This document shows, in pieces, positions 6,624-14,604 of a stretch of 21,386 bases of DNA. Origin of the DNA: CAZPKH01 sp964407165 (GTDB taxonomy: Bacteria; Bacteroidota; Bacteroidia; Bacteroidales; Muribaculaceae). The notes beneath the pieces are model-generated. The model was not told where the DNA came from. It saw only the letters and a program-made list of their open reading frames with translations, and did not search any database. The stretch is taken from positions 1-21,386 of the forward strand of contig CAYOUJ010000043.1 of the NCBI GenBank assembly GCA_964407165.1, written 5' to 3'. Both the position numbers and the translations under genes were made by a program. Every line of letters starts with the position of its first letter. Position 1 is the stretch's first letter.

Positions 6624-7587
6624 AGTCGACGACCTCGACGGTGTCGCCGGAGAATATGCCGAGGCCGAGGCGGTTCATGACGCCCTTGATGGCGGCCTGG
6701 GCCTTGACAGAGTTGCCGGCGGAGTCGAGTGGGGGAGCGAAAGCGCTGATGCCCATGACGCCGGGGAAGACGCCCATCACGCCGCCGCCGACGCCTGTCT
6801 TGGCTGGTATGCCGGAGGTGTACATCCAGTCGCCGGTGTGCTGGTAGAAGCCGACGGCGGCTATCATTGCTGTGATCTTCTGCGCCAGCGGGGCGTCGAA
6901 GACCTGCTTGCCGGTGACGGGGTTGAGGCCGGCATTGGCGATGGTGGCGCCCATGACGGCGAGCTGCTGCGAGGTGATGCCCAGCGAGCACTGGCGGGTG
7001 TAGAGGTCGAGGCTCATCACGGGGTCGTCGTAGATGCGGTTATAGTTCTTGAGCAGCCACGAGATGGCGCGGTTGTTGAAGTTGGTGGTGCTCTCGCTCT
7101 CGTAGAGCTCCTCGATGAGCTCGGGGGCGGAGCCGCACAGGTCGGTGATGTTGCCGGTGATCATTGCCCACTTGGCGTTGCTGTCGCCGGTGGGGATGAC
7201 CATAGAGCATGCGCTGATGGCGCCGGCGTTGACCAGCGGGGTGGAAGGATGGTCCTTCTCCAGCAGTATCGCGAAGATGCTGTTGAAGGGGAGGCCCGTG
7301 GCGTCGGCGCCGATCTTCTCGAGGATGGTCTGAGCGCCGTACTGCTTGAGCACGAGTATGGCGGTGGGCACCTTCGAGACGCTCTCGATGCCGAACTTGT
7401 ACTGCGTGTCGCCGAAGTTCATCACCGTGCCGTCCATGAGGGTGACGCTTAGGCCGAAGAGGTTGGAGTCGATGTTGGCCAGGTAGGGTATGTAGTTGGC
7501 GTTGGCGCCTCCGGTAATACTCTTGGTCTCGTCGTAAGCCTCCTGAGCGGCCTGCTGTATCTGTTGTTTGGTTATGATCTTTTTCAT
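6622..7587 (-). CDS. glsA: Glutaminase A
   Basis: The 321-residue protein is a serine-dependent beta-lactamase-fold glutaminase. It has the SxxK catalytic motif ESVSKVP (S69, K72). It also shows the family segments NAGAISACSM, then NFNNRAISWLLKNY, and the C-terminal GIPAKTGVGGGVMGVFPG. It hydrolyses glutamine to glutamate and ammonia in the cytoplasm. Next to gadB and gadC, the ammonia neutralises acid directly and the glutamate feeds the decarboxylase. Length is normal for the family. Its leader contains a CGGTTAA-unit hairpin 16 bp before the ATG. Its stop codon overlaps the AATGCAT inverted repeat. I see no TAnnTTTG box directly upstream, although a terminator separates it from gadB. Confidence 0.96.
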   Translation of the reverse strand: MKKIITKQQIQQAAQEAYDETKSITGGANANYIPYLANIDSNLFGLSVTLMDGTVMNFGDTQYKFGIESVSKVPTAILVLKQYGAQTILEKIGADATGLPFNSIFAILLEKDHPSTPLVNAGAISACSMVIPTGDSNAKWAMITGNITDLCGSAPELIEELYESESTTNFNNRAISWLLKNYNRIYDDPVMSLDLYTRQCSLGITSQQLAVMGATIANAGLNPVTGKQVFDAPLAQKITAMIAAVGFYQHTGDWMYTSGIPAKTGVGGGVMGVFPGVMGISAFAPPLDSAGNSVKAQAAIKGVMNRLGLGIFSGDTVEVVD

Positions 7588-7603
7588 AACAGGTAGTTGT
7601 TAG

Positions 7604-7641
7604 GGTCTTTAACCGGTTAATCGGTTAAACGGTTAAAGACC
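7604..7641 (-). promoter_or_regulatory. Hairpin in the glsA leader built from CGGTTAA units
   Basis: GGTCTTTAACCG (7604-7615) pairs perfectly with CGGTTAAAGACC (7630-7641). The inside holds a further CGGTTAA-type unit, so the element is three 8-bp units (start about 7614, 7622 and 7630) closed by GTCTTT/AAAGAC. It lies 16 bp before the glsA start codon and lacks a T-tract. It could affect glsA translation or mRNA stability. Confidence 0.6.
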
Positions 7642-7655
7642 GGGTGGGGTGGTTA

Positions 7656-7711
7656 AAAACATTTGGCACTCAGCATCTACAGCTAAATCGCTAAATGCCA
7701 AGTGCCAAATG
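7656..7711 (-). terminator. Terminator-like hairpin after gadB
   Basis: CATTTGGCACT (7660-7670) and AGTGCCAAATG (7701-7711) form a perfect 11-bp stem. On the minus strand the stem runs into TTTTT (7660-7656). The 30-nt loop contains related words (GCTAAAT, AAATGCC). It lies about 47 bp after the gadB stop and may uncouple gadB from glsA. Confidence 0.65.
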
Positions 7712-7757
7712 CTTATTTAGCTAATGACGCTATGATGGTGTCACAGTAGCGGAGAGT

Positions 7758-9188
7758 TTAGCATACCTTGACAGCCGTGTGAGGCTTCAGAGGAATGTTG
7801 GTCTCCATGGCGATACGGGTCTCGGTGGGGTACTCGAGCTTGTCAAGCTCGGCGACTGCGGAGTCGATGTCGCCCAGGAGCTGGTCGGCCATGTCGCGGC
7901 TGAAGCCCTGCTTGCAGACCACGCGCATTACCACGTAGTTGGTCAGGTTAGCCGGCAGCGTGTAGGCGGGAACCATCCATCCATGCTCGGCCAGTTTGTC
8001 CTGCAGGTCGTAGAGCGTCCAGTTGGCCTTGGCCTGGTACTCGGGCTTGATGTACCAGATGAACAGCGGGTTGGGCACGTCGTTGGAGTAGTTGACGAAG
8101 GCGGGGCGCTTGCCGATCTCGTCGTGCAGATACTTGCAGACGTCCATCGAGTTGGTCTGGATCTCCTTGTAGCCTTCGTATCCGAGGCGGATGTACTGGT
8201 AGTACTGGCCGAGGATCTGGGCGGCAGGACGGCTGAAGTTCAGCCCGACCTGAGTGACCTCTGCGCCCAGGTAGTTGACCGAGAACGACATCTTGCCCGG
8301 CAGATACTTCTTGTCCTTCCAGATTACCCAGCCCAGGCCCGGGTAGACGAGGCCGAACTTGTGGCCGGAGGTGCTGATGGAGAGCACCCATTTCAGACGG
8401 AAGTCCCACTTGGTCTCAGGGTCGATGAACGGGTGGATGAAGCCGCCGGTAGCAGCGTCGACGTGGATAGGAATGTCGTAACCGGTCTTGGCGTTGTACT
8501 CGTCGAGGGCGGCGTCGAGGGCCTCTACGTCATCGTTCAGGCCGGTCCAGGTGACACCCTGGATAGGCACGACGCAGATAGTGTTCTCGTCGCAGAGCTT
8601 GATGACCTCCTGCGGGTCGAGGGTGGTCTTCTCGAGGGTCAGGGGCACCTGACGCATCTCGATCTGCCACAAGTCAGCGAACTTCTCCCAGACCACCTGG
8701 TAGCCGGTGGAGATGACGAAGTTAGGCTTGTCGACGGGTTTGCCCTGGGCTATTCGGCGCTCACGCCAGCGCAGCCAGGCAGCGACGCCTCCGAGCATAC
8801 AAGCTTCCGACGAGCCGATAGCGACGGCGCCGGCCTTCCATTTGTTGGTCTCGGGGGTGTTCCACAGGTTTGCCAGGATGTTGATACACTTGGCGGCCAT
8901 GAAGGCTACGCGGGGATACTCGGTCTCGTCGATGTAGTTGACGTTGATGGCCTCGTTCATCAGCTGGGTGGCCTTGGGCTCCATGTATGTGGTGACGAAG
9001 GTTGCGAGGTTCAGACGGGGGTCGGTCTCGGCGAAGGTTTCATCCTTGACCATCTGGTAGGCGATGTCAGGAGTGGTGGGGCCGGCAGGTATGGTGTCGA
9101 CGGGTGAAGGGCTGACCATGGCGTCGGAGCCGAAGGTAGCAGTCATGGCATCTCCGGTGCGGAGGGTAGGATCATTTGCAGTTGCCAT
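7758..9188 (-). CDS. gadB: Glutamate decarboxylase
   Basis: This 476-residue PLP-dependent group II decarboxylase converts glutamate to GABA and CO2, consuming a proton. The cofactor lysine is K277 in STSGHKFG, with the conserved HVDAATGGF segment upstream and YPGLGWVIWK downstream. Length and layout match bacterial GadB. I chose ATG 9188 because the in-frame codons upstream lie in the non-coding leader. The last residues read KPHT plus five more (AVKVC). In E. coli GadB the chain ends in His-Thr, and that His closes the active site at neutral pH. With glsA and gadC downstream on the same strand it forms a complete acid-resistance module. Confidence 0.97.
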   Translation of the reverse strand: MATANDPTLRTGDAMTATFGSDAMVSPSPVDTIPAGPTTPDIAYQMVKDETFAETDPRLNLATFVTTYMEPKATQLMNEAINVNYIDETEYPRVAFMAAKCINILANLWNTPETNKWKAGAVAIGSSEACMLGGVAAWLRWRERRIAQGKPVDKPNFVISTGYQVVWEKFADLWQIEMRQVPLTLEKTTLDPQEVIKLCDENTICVVPIQGVTWTGLNDDVEALDAALDEYNAKTGYDIPIHVDAATGGFIHPFIDPETKWDFRLKWVLSISTSGHKFGLVYPGLGWVIWKDKKYLPGKMSFSVNYLGAEVTQVGLNFSRPAAQILGQYYQYIRLGYEGYKEIQTNSMDVCKYLHDEIGKRPAFVNYSNDVPNPLFIWYIKPEYQAKANWTLYDLQDKLAEHGWMVPAYTLPANLTNYVVMRVVCKQGFSRDMADQLLGDIDSAVAELDKLEYPTETRIAMETNIPLKPHTAVKVC

Positions 9189-9589
9189 AATACTTGAAAT
9201 TTTGGGTTTAAAAGTGGTTAATATTGCTTTCTCTGTATAACTGATTGTCGGGGGTTGGATTTGTCGGCCAAAGCCGGCGCAGGGGCGCATGCCCCTCGGG
9301 CGATAATCAACTTAATAACGCCTCGGAGTTGAAATAAGTTTGACACACCGGTGGTTTTTTTCTGGCCCCGGAGGAGTAAAACAGCGATAAAATGGTGATT
9401 TTACAATATTTTTTGCAGTTTGGGGCGCAATTTTTTGATAAAATTAGTGCCAATTACGGAAAAATGTCGATATTTGCAGCGGATTTCGCCACAACCCCGA
9501 TGCATAGCGGGTTTCGGGCCTCCATGGTCTACACCGTTTCTACCTATGGATTTTTTTCAATCAAATCTTAAAATAAATACCTAACAACA
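9189..9589. other. 401-bp divergent intergenic region between gadB and the HU gene
   Basis: No open gene is visible. On the plus strand TAAGTTTG (9335-9342) matches the -7 consensus, but no TTTG lies at the right distance, and it would leave a leader of about 240 nt for the HU gene. GATATTTG (9469-9476) is a second, imperfect candidate. A small GC hairpin, AGGGGC/GCCCCT, occurs near 9283-9298 in the gadB leader. I found no convincing gadB promoter by the TAnnTTTG rule. A long leader on one or both genes is therefore possible. Confidence 0.5.
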
Positions 9590-9865
9590 ATGACTAAAGC
9601 AGAAGTAGTAGCCGAGATAGCCAAGACTACCGGCATCGACAAGACTCAAGTCCTCGACGTGGTCGAGAAGTTCATGGACGTCGTCAAGGACGCCATGGCA
9701 GAGGGAGACAACGTCTACCTCCGTGGTTTCGGCAGCTTCATCATCAAGCGCCGCGCCGAGAAGGTTGCCCGCAACATAAACAAGAACACCTCCATCGTCG
9801 TCCCGGCCCACAACATCCCCGCCTTCAAGCCCTCCGACGTGTTCATGGACATGGTCCGCAAGTAA
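9590..9865 (+). CDS. HU/IHF-family DNA-binding protein
   Basis: The 91-residue protein is a full-length HU-type architectural protein. N-terminal helices (MTKAEVVAEIAKTTGIDKTQVLDVVEKFM) are followed by the saddle and arm, with the signature YLRGFGSFIIKRRAEKVARN. The arm turn (NINKNTSIVVPAHNIPAFKPS) has the conserved proline. It bends and compacts DNA as a dimer. The gene stands alone, divergent from gadB, with an A-rich leader (ACCTAACAACA before ATG). Its stop codon is followed in register by five heptamers of the AATGCAT family, then by a GC-rich hairpin. Which HU or IHF paralogue it is cannot be decided from the sequence alone. Confidence 0.95.
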   Translation: MTKAEVVAEIAKTTGIDKTQVLDVVEKFMDVVKDAMAEGDNVYLRGFGSFIIKRRAEKVARNINKNTSIVVPAHNIPAFKPSDVFMDMVRK

Positions 9866-9899
9866 ATGCATAATTCATAATGCATTGTGCATTGCGCAT
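9865..9899. repeat. Heptamer array AATGCAT-type after the HU gene
   Basis: Five 7-bp units in register (AATGCAT at 9865, AATTCAT at 9872, AATGCAT at 9879, TGTGCAT at 9886, TGCGCAT at 9893) begin at the last base of the TAA stop. The same words make up the inverted repeat between glsA and gadC 3.2 kb away. Confidence 0.75.
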
Positions 9900-9904
9900 A
9901 AAGT

Positions 9905-9936
9905 GAGCCCCGCTAACCTCACGGTCGGCGGGGCTC
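9905..9936 (+). terminator. Probable terminator of the HU gene
   Basis: GAGCCCCGC (9905-9913) pairs perfectly with GCGGGGCTC (9928-9936) around a 14-nt loop. The sequence after it (GTTGCATAG) is not T-rich, so termination may be weak or the hairpin may mainly protect the 3' end. Confidence 0.55.
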
Positions 9937-9994
9937 GTTGCATAGAGATTAATAAAACTTAGGCTACAAGTTATAGATAATCGTGTGATAATAC

Positions 9995-10042
9995 CCGATG
10001 GATTATCGATAATCTATCGATAGGCTATCGATGGCTATCGAA
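9995..10042. repeat. ATCGAT array at the 3' end of the large exported-protein gene
   Basis: Units CCGATG (9995), ATCGAT (10005, 10016, 10027) and ATCGAA (10037) are spaced 10, 11, 11 and 10 bp. The last unit overlaps the final Arg codon and the TAG stop (10035-10037) of the minus-strand gene. Confidence 0.8.
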
Positions 10043-12941
10043 TTATAATTTTCAGTGCCGAGGCGGCGTTGCGGGCTATGTAGACGCCCGCGGGCAGGGA
10101 TGGCAGGGGCCGTGCGGCGAGGGCGTCGGCGATGGCGGCTACAAGGCGGCCGAAGGTGTCAAACACCTCTATGGGGCCGCGGCCGCAGAGCGTATCGCCG
10201 CTGAGGGTGAGCGCCTCGTCGGTGCCGGTGACTATCGTCTCCAGGCCCGTGGTGAGCTCGCCCGAGTAATACCCGTCGGCCTCCGCCTCCACGATCATGT
10301 AGCGCTCGGCGGCGTCGCGGGCCAGGGGGTCGTAGACACGTATGTAGGCGCGAGCGCGATATTGCGCGGGACGAGTCTCGGCGTCGTTGAAGCCGTCGCG
10401 GTGGCGCAGGGCCAGCGGGCCGAAAGCGCTGTCATCGTCGGCATACTCCGCCTGGATGTAGTCTGGGGCGGCGTATGGGGGAGGGGTGAGGCTGTTGTGG
10501 AGCACGGTCTCGTCGGCGTCGCCAAACGAGCGCCACAGCGCGTAGTGGTCGACACGGCCTATCTGCCACGAGCCTACCCCGCCGTCGCCGTCAATCAGGG
10601 TCTGCACTGTCATCTTGTTGATATACCATGAGTTGATGGTGTTGATGGTTATATACGGCACCCCAATGTCGAGGCGCGGCAGCGACGTGGGCTGCACCGC
10701 CGGCGAGCCGTAGGTGCGGTAGGAGTCGCGGTCGCCTTCGACGGCGCTGCACGCCTCGGCCGCCAGGTAGGCGCTGTTGTTCCACTGGCCGTGGCTGAGG
10801 GGCACGGTGACGTAGGCGGCGTCGCCCGACTGCAGCGTCACGCTCTCGCCCGTGGCGGTGAAGGTGCCGTAGGCGTTGGGCATCATCAGGGTGAAGACAC
10901 CCTCCGCATTCTGTATCACGGCGAGCACGTCGTCGGCGCCCGTGTCAGGATTGCCGTAAGTGCGCACCCGGTAAGCGCTGACGCCGGGATGGTTCTCCAC
11001 GAGCACGCGGGCCGTGTAGCCGCCCACTGCGAGGGAGTGGTCAACCTCGTCGCGGGCCACCTCGTCGGCCGTGAATGTCATGGGCGCCAGCTGCATCGAG
11101 GCGGTGAGCACGGTGATGCTCTCGCGGTTGGAGGCCACGCTGACCTCGGGCAGCTCGTCGGTGGCAGGAGCGTCGTAGGTCACCTGATAGGTGTAGGCCG
11201 CGGGCTGGGTGTTGTCATCGGCGATGCGCTCGCTGAACGAGTCCGTCCAGTCCAGGAGCGACAGGCTGCCGTCAGGGTCGGTGACCATGCCCGCGCGGTC
11301 GCCGGTGCGGGAGGCGATGAGGGTTATCTCGTCGCCCGTCTCCACGGCGCGGCAGGTGAACACGTCGGCGTGCAGGCCCGAGCGGTCGACGCCGGTGACC
11401 TCAATATGGCCGACCTCCTGCTGCGGGGCGCGAGGGCGCCGCCCCGCTCCGCCGGCGCTGCGGGTGACGGTGAACACGCCGCCGAGGCGTATGTCCTGCG
11501 CCGACAGGGCGTATAAGTCCGGGCGGTTGATGAGCGTGATGGTGTTGTCGTAGGCGTTCTCGAGCTTGCCGATGCGGAAAGTGGAGTTGCCGTCACCCTT
11601 GATGCTGACCATGAAGCGCTCGTCGACATTGGTGCCCGGGAGGGTCACCTTGGCGATGTTGCTCCGGGTGTAGTCGGTGTCAAGTTCCAGCGGCTTCCCC
11701 TCCACAATATAATATATGTTGCGTCCCAGCTCCTCGAGCGGCTCGCGGTACATCACCCGCACGCCGTCGGCGCTGTTTGACAGCACACGGGCGCCCTCGA
11801 CGGTGGTGCAGTCGGGGTCGCGAGACAGCAGTAGCTCTATAGGATCGGTCTGGCGAACCCCGTCGACCACGCGGTATACGTAATACTCTCCCAGCACCGA
11901 GGTCTCGAAATACTCGCGGAAGTTGGTCTTCCACTGCAGGTCGATGTCATACATCCCCTCCTCGTCGCTCTCCGAGGCCGCGGCCTCCAGGGTGATGGCG
12001 TAATAATAGATGAAGGGGTAGTAGTCAGGGTGGTACCACGTGTACAGCTCCTGCACCAGCTCTGAGTCGTCGTAGTTGCGGTAATAGGGTATGAACACCG
12101 ACATGTTGATGGCAACGGCGCTGCCCCCCTCACCCTCCATCTTCATGATATGGCCCGGGTTGCAGAACACCGACGAGCAGTCGTGGTTGATCTCGAATCG
12201 GTGCCCCTCCATCAGCTCGGCGTAGACGTCGTGGCTGTGGCTGTCGGAGGTGTACAGGTTGGGGCTGTACTCCTCAAACATGTTGCAGAAGGGAGCCAGC
12301 TGCTTGCTCATGCGGCGCGGCTTCCCCTTGGTCATGAAGTAGAACTTGTAGAGCGGCTGCTTGATGTTGAAGAGGTAGCCTGGGCAGCTTAGCGGCTCGC
12401 CCGACGCCCCGGTGACTGTGTTATCGGCCGGTATCACCTCGCGCGAAGTGACCACGCGGATGCTTTTGACCAGGTCGAGGTTGTCGTTGTCGAGCGACGT
12501 CGACCCCACGTAGTCGCCGGGGTCGTCGACGCCTTCCACCAGCAGCATGGTCAGGCCGTCGGCCTTCGGGGTGTAGTCACCCTCCGGGATGCCGTAGAGG
12601 ATCATCGCCGCGGGGTAGGTGTCGGCGTTGACCACGTAGCTTACCTCGTCGTCGCCGTAGATCCAGCGGCGCCCGGGGATGTCGGGGTTGGTGAACACCT
12701 CGCGCACCAGCGCTATCATCGCCTCGCGGGTGGTGGCGGGGGTGGTGAGCGGCACGGTCACCTCGGCGCCCGTGGCGTCGGTGTATGTGTAAGTAAACTT
12801 GTCAAAGTTTGCTGCCGAATAGTCGAAACCGTCGGGAGCAAACACACGCTGCCCGTTTATAGCGCACACGCTCAGCGCGGCGCACACGAGCGCCACGGTC
12901 ACGGACAAACGTCTTTTGGTTATTCCCTGTAATACGTTCAT
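10035..12941 (-). CDS. Large exported protein with T9SS-like C-terminal tail
   Basis: The 968-residue protein starts with a signal peptide (KRRLSVTVALVCAALSVCA) and ends with a segment resembling a type A T9SS sorting domain. That segment reads IEVFDTFGRLV, then LPSLPAGVYIARN, then ALKIIIR, matching the pattern v.vyd..Gr.v...L..G.Yiv...kkv.v. This suggests export across the outer membrane to the surface. The body looks beta-rich with several Ig-like stretches (for example about 520-640), and I recognise no enzyme motif. An early cysteine- and histidine-containing region (SHSHDVYAELMEGHRFEINHD) might bind metal, but this is speculation. The gene is transcribed alone from its own strong promoter, and ATCGAT units lie at both ends. 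Function unknown. Confidence 0.75.
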   Translation of the reverse strand: MNVLQGITKRRLSVTVALVCAALSVCAINGQRVFAPDGFDYSAANFDKFTYTYTDATGAEVTVPLTTPATTREAMIALVREVFTNPDIPGRRWIYGDDEVSYVVNADTYPAAMILYGIPEGDYTPKADGLTMLLVEGVDDPGDYVGSTSLDNDNLDLVKSIRVVTSREVIPADNTVTGASGEPLSCPGYLFNIKQPLYKFYFMTKGKPRRMSKQLAPFCNMFEEYSPNLYTSDSHSHDVYAELMEGHRFEINHDCSSVFCNPGHIMKMEGEGGSAVAINMSVFIPYYRNYDDSELVQELYTWYHPDYYPFIYYYAITLEAAASESDEEGMYDIDLQWKTNFREYFETSVLGEYYVYRVVDGVRQTDPIELLLSRDPDCTTVEGARVLSNSADGVRVMYREPLEELGRNIYYIVEGKPLELDTDYTRSNIAKVTLPGTNVDERFMVSIKGDGNSTFRIGKLENAYDNTITLINRPDLYALSAQDIRLGGVFTVTRSAGGAGRRPRAPQQEVGHIEVTGVDRSGLHADVFTCRAVETGDEITLIASRTGDRAGMVTDPDGSLSLLDWTDSFSERIADDNTQPAAYTYQVTYDAPATDELPEVSVASNRESITVLTASMQLAPMTFTADEVARDEVDHSLAVGGYTARVLVENHPGVSAYRVRTYGNPDTGADDVLAVIQNAEGVFTLMMPNAYGTFTATGESVTLQSGDAAYVTVPLSHGQWNNSAYLAAEACSAVEGDRDSYRTYGSPAVQPTSLPRLDIGVPYITINTINSWYINKMTVQTLIDGDGGVGSWQIGRVDHYALWRSFGDADETVLHNSLTPPPYAAPDYIQAEYADDDSAFGPLALRHRDGFNDAETRPAQYRARAYIRVYDPLARDAAERYMIVEAEADGYYSGELTTGLETIVTGTDEALTLSGDTLCGRGPIEVFDTFGRLVAAIADALAARPLPSLPAGVYIARNAASALKIIIR

Positions 12942-13003
12942 AGCAATAATACTTTGGTTATACTTGTCAATTCCCTAAGGAAGGTTTTTGCGAAAGAGGA
13001 TTG

Positions 13004-13035
13004 CAAAGATACGCAAAAAATCTGTAACCGGCAAA
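13004..13035 (-). promoter_or_regulatory. Promoter of the large exported-protein gene
   Basis: On the minus strand TTTG (13035-13032), a 20-bp spacer and TATCTTTG (13011-13004) fit the Bacteroidetes consensus exactly. The predicted leader is about 57 nt. Confidence 0.78.
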
Positions 13036-13068
13036 TTTTTAACACTTTTGTCGTAAAAATTAATGATA

Positions 13069-13117
13069 ACCGATAGCCAATCGAGGGATAATCGATTATC
13101 CCGCGCCCTTAATCGAT
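13069..13117. repeat. ATCGAT-type units between two divergent promoters
   Basis: Units ACCGAT (13069), ATCGAG (13080), ATCGAT (13091) and ATCGAT (13112) are spaced 11, 11 and 21 bp, that is, whole helical turns. The third lies in a perfect 18-bp palindrome (13085-13102, GGGATAATC and its complement). The group sits between the minus-strand promoter at 13004-13035 and the plus-strand promoter at 13123-13153, a good position for a shared operator. Confidence 0.65.
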
Positions 13118-13122
13118 TTTAT

Positions 13123-13153
13123 TTTGCCCGCTCAATTTTTTTGCGTAAATTTA
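13123..13153 (+). promoter_or_regulatory. Promoter of the aminopeptidase P gene
   Basis: TTTG (13123-13126), a 19-bp spacer and TAAATTTA (13146-13153) match the Bacteroidetes promoter with one mismatch in the last base. The predicted start of transcription, about 13159-13160, coincides with the first base of the heptamer leader. Confidence 0.7.
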
Positions 13154-13159
13154 CCGCCA

Positions 13160-13201
13160 ACTACGAACTATAAACAATAAACTAATCACTATAAACTAAC
13201 A
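13160..13201 (+). repeat. Six-heptamer leader of the aminopeptidase P gene
   Basis: The whole predicted leader is six 7-bp units in perfect register, related to ACTATAA: ACTACGA (13160), ACTATAA (13167 and 13188), ACAATAA (13174), ACTAATC (13181) and ACTAACA (13195). CC and the ATG follow. It is A-rich and unstructured, as Bacteroidetes leaders tend to be. The same words recur at the 3' end of the gene. Confidence 0.75.
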
Positions 13202-13203
13202 CC

Positions 13204-14604
13204 ATGCTTCCTTTCCCAAAAGACACCTACGTGGAGCGCCGCCGCGTCCTGCGCGAGACGGTCGGCCAAGGACTAATACTGCTCTTCGGCAACCGCCAGG
13301 CCTCGTGCAACTATCCCGCCAACGCATACCTCTTCCGCCAGGACAGCTCGTTCCTGTATTACTTCGGCCAGAAGCGTGAAGACCTGGTCGGCGTCATCGA
13401 CTGCGACGAGGGCGCCGAGTGGCTCATCGGCGACGACATCGACATCGACGACATCGTGTGGTTCGGCAAGGTCGACACCGTCCACGACATGGCAGAGCAG
13501 GTGGGCGTGCGCCGGTCGGCGCCCATGAGCAAGCTGAAGGAACTCGTCGACGCCGCCGTCAAGGCCGGGCGCCGCGTCCACTTCCTGCCCCCCTACCGCG
13601 GGGCCATACAGATACAGATCATGGACCTGCTGGGCATCCACCCCTCGCGCCAGCGCGACGAGGCCAGCCTGCCGCTGATCATGGCCGTCGTGCACCAGCG
13701 CGACAAGAAGTCGGCCGAGGAGATAGTCGAGCTTGAGAAGGCCGCCCATATCGGCTACCTGATGCACACCGCCGCCATGAAGGCCTGCTCACCCGAGGTC
13801 ACCGAGCAATACATCGCCGGCCTGATTACCGGCATCGCCATGAGCTACGGCTCGCAGGTGTCGTTCCTGCCCATCGTCACCATGCACGGCGAGATCATGC
13901 ACGGCTACCCCTCGCTCGAGCCGCTGGAGGCCGGGCGCCTCTTTCTGTGCGACGCCGGCGCCGAGACCGTCAGCCAGTATTGCTCCGACAACACCCGCAC
14001 CGTCCCCGTCAACGGCCGCTACACCCGGCGCCAGCGCGAGCTCTACCAGATAGTGGTCGACTGCCACGACTACGCCCTCGAGGTGGCCGCCCCCGGCGTG
14101 CGCTGGTGGGACGTGCATAAGGGCGTGTGCCGCCTGATGATCGAGCGGCTAAAGGAGCTGGGCCTGATGAAGGGCGACACCGACGCCGCCCTGGAGGCCG
14201 GCGCCCACGCCCTGTTCATGCCCCACGGCCTCGGCCACATGATGGGCATGGACGTCCACGACATGGAGGGCCTGGGTCAGACCTACGTCGGTTTCGACGA
14301 GGAGACGCGCCCCAACCTCGAGCAGTTCGGCCTCAACGCCCTCCGCTGCGGCCGCCGCATGGAGGTGGGCTTCGTCATGACCGACGAGCCGGGCATCTAC
14401 TTCATCCCCGACCTCATCGACGACTGGCGCCGCCGCGGCCACAACGCCGAGTTTATCAACTTTGACAAGGTAGAGACCTACAAGGACTTCGGCGGCATAC
14501 GCATCGAAGACGACATCCTAATCACCCCCGGCGGATGCCGCTTCCTCGGCACCGAGCGCATCCCCTACCACATCGCCGACGTCGAGGCCTTCATGGCCCG
14601 ATAA
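13204..14604 (+). CDS. pepP: Aminopeptidase P family protein (Xaa-Pro aminopeptidase)
   Basis: The 466-residue protein has an N-terminal creatinase-like domain (about 1-170) with the AMP_N features SCNYPANAYLFRQDSSFLYYFG. The pita-bread M24 metallopeptidase domain follows. The five expected metal ligands are present: D250 and D262 (LCDAGAE...SDNTRT), H345 (HGLGHMMGMDVHD), E395 (TDEPGIYF) and E435 (GGIRIEDD). It should remove N-terminal residues that precede proline and needs two Mn or other divalent ions, in the cytoplasm. Length is normal. The gene stands alone with its own promoter. Its leader and the hairpin at its stop codon share one heptamer family. Confidence 0.93.
   Translation: MLPFPKDTYVERRRVLRETVGQGLILLFGNRQASCNYPANAYLFRQDSSFLYYFGQKREDLVGVIDCDEGAEWLIGDDIDIDDIVWFGKVDTVHDMAEQVGVRRSAPMSKLKELVDAAVKAGRRVHFLPPYRGAIQIQIMDLLGIHPSRQRDEASLPLIMAVVHQRDKKSAEEIVELEKAAHIGYLMHTAAMKACSPEVTEQYIAGLITGIAMSYGSQVSFLPIVTMHGEIMHGYPSLEPLEAGRLFLCDAGAETVSQYCSDNTRTVPVNGRYTRRQRELYQIVVDCHDYALEVAAPGVRWWDVHKGVCRLMIERLKELGLMKGDTDAALEAGAHALFMPHGLGHMMGMDVHDMEGLGQTYVGFDEETRPNLEQFGLNALRCGRRMEVGFVMTDEPGIYFIPDLIDDWRRRGHNAEFINFDKVETYKDFGGIRIEDDILITPGGCRFLGTERIPYHIADVEAFMAR

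Noticed and set aside
6571..7452. Plus-strand frame opposite glsA
   Set aside because: Antisense composition and overlap with a complete glutaminase.
7779..9107. Long plus-strand frame opposite gadB
   Set aside because: Antisense shadow with no motif; gadB carries intact catalytic residues on the minus strand.
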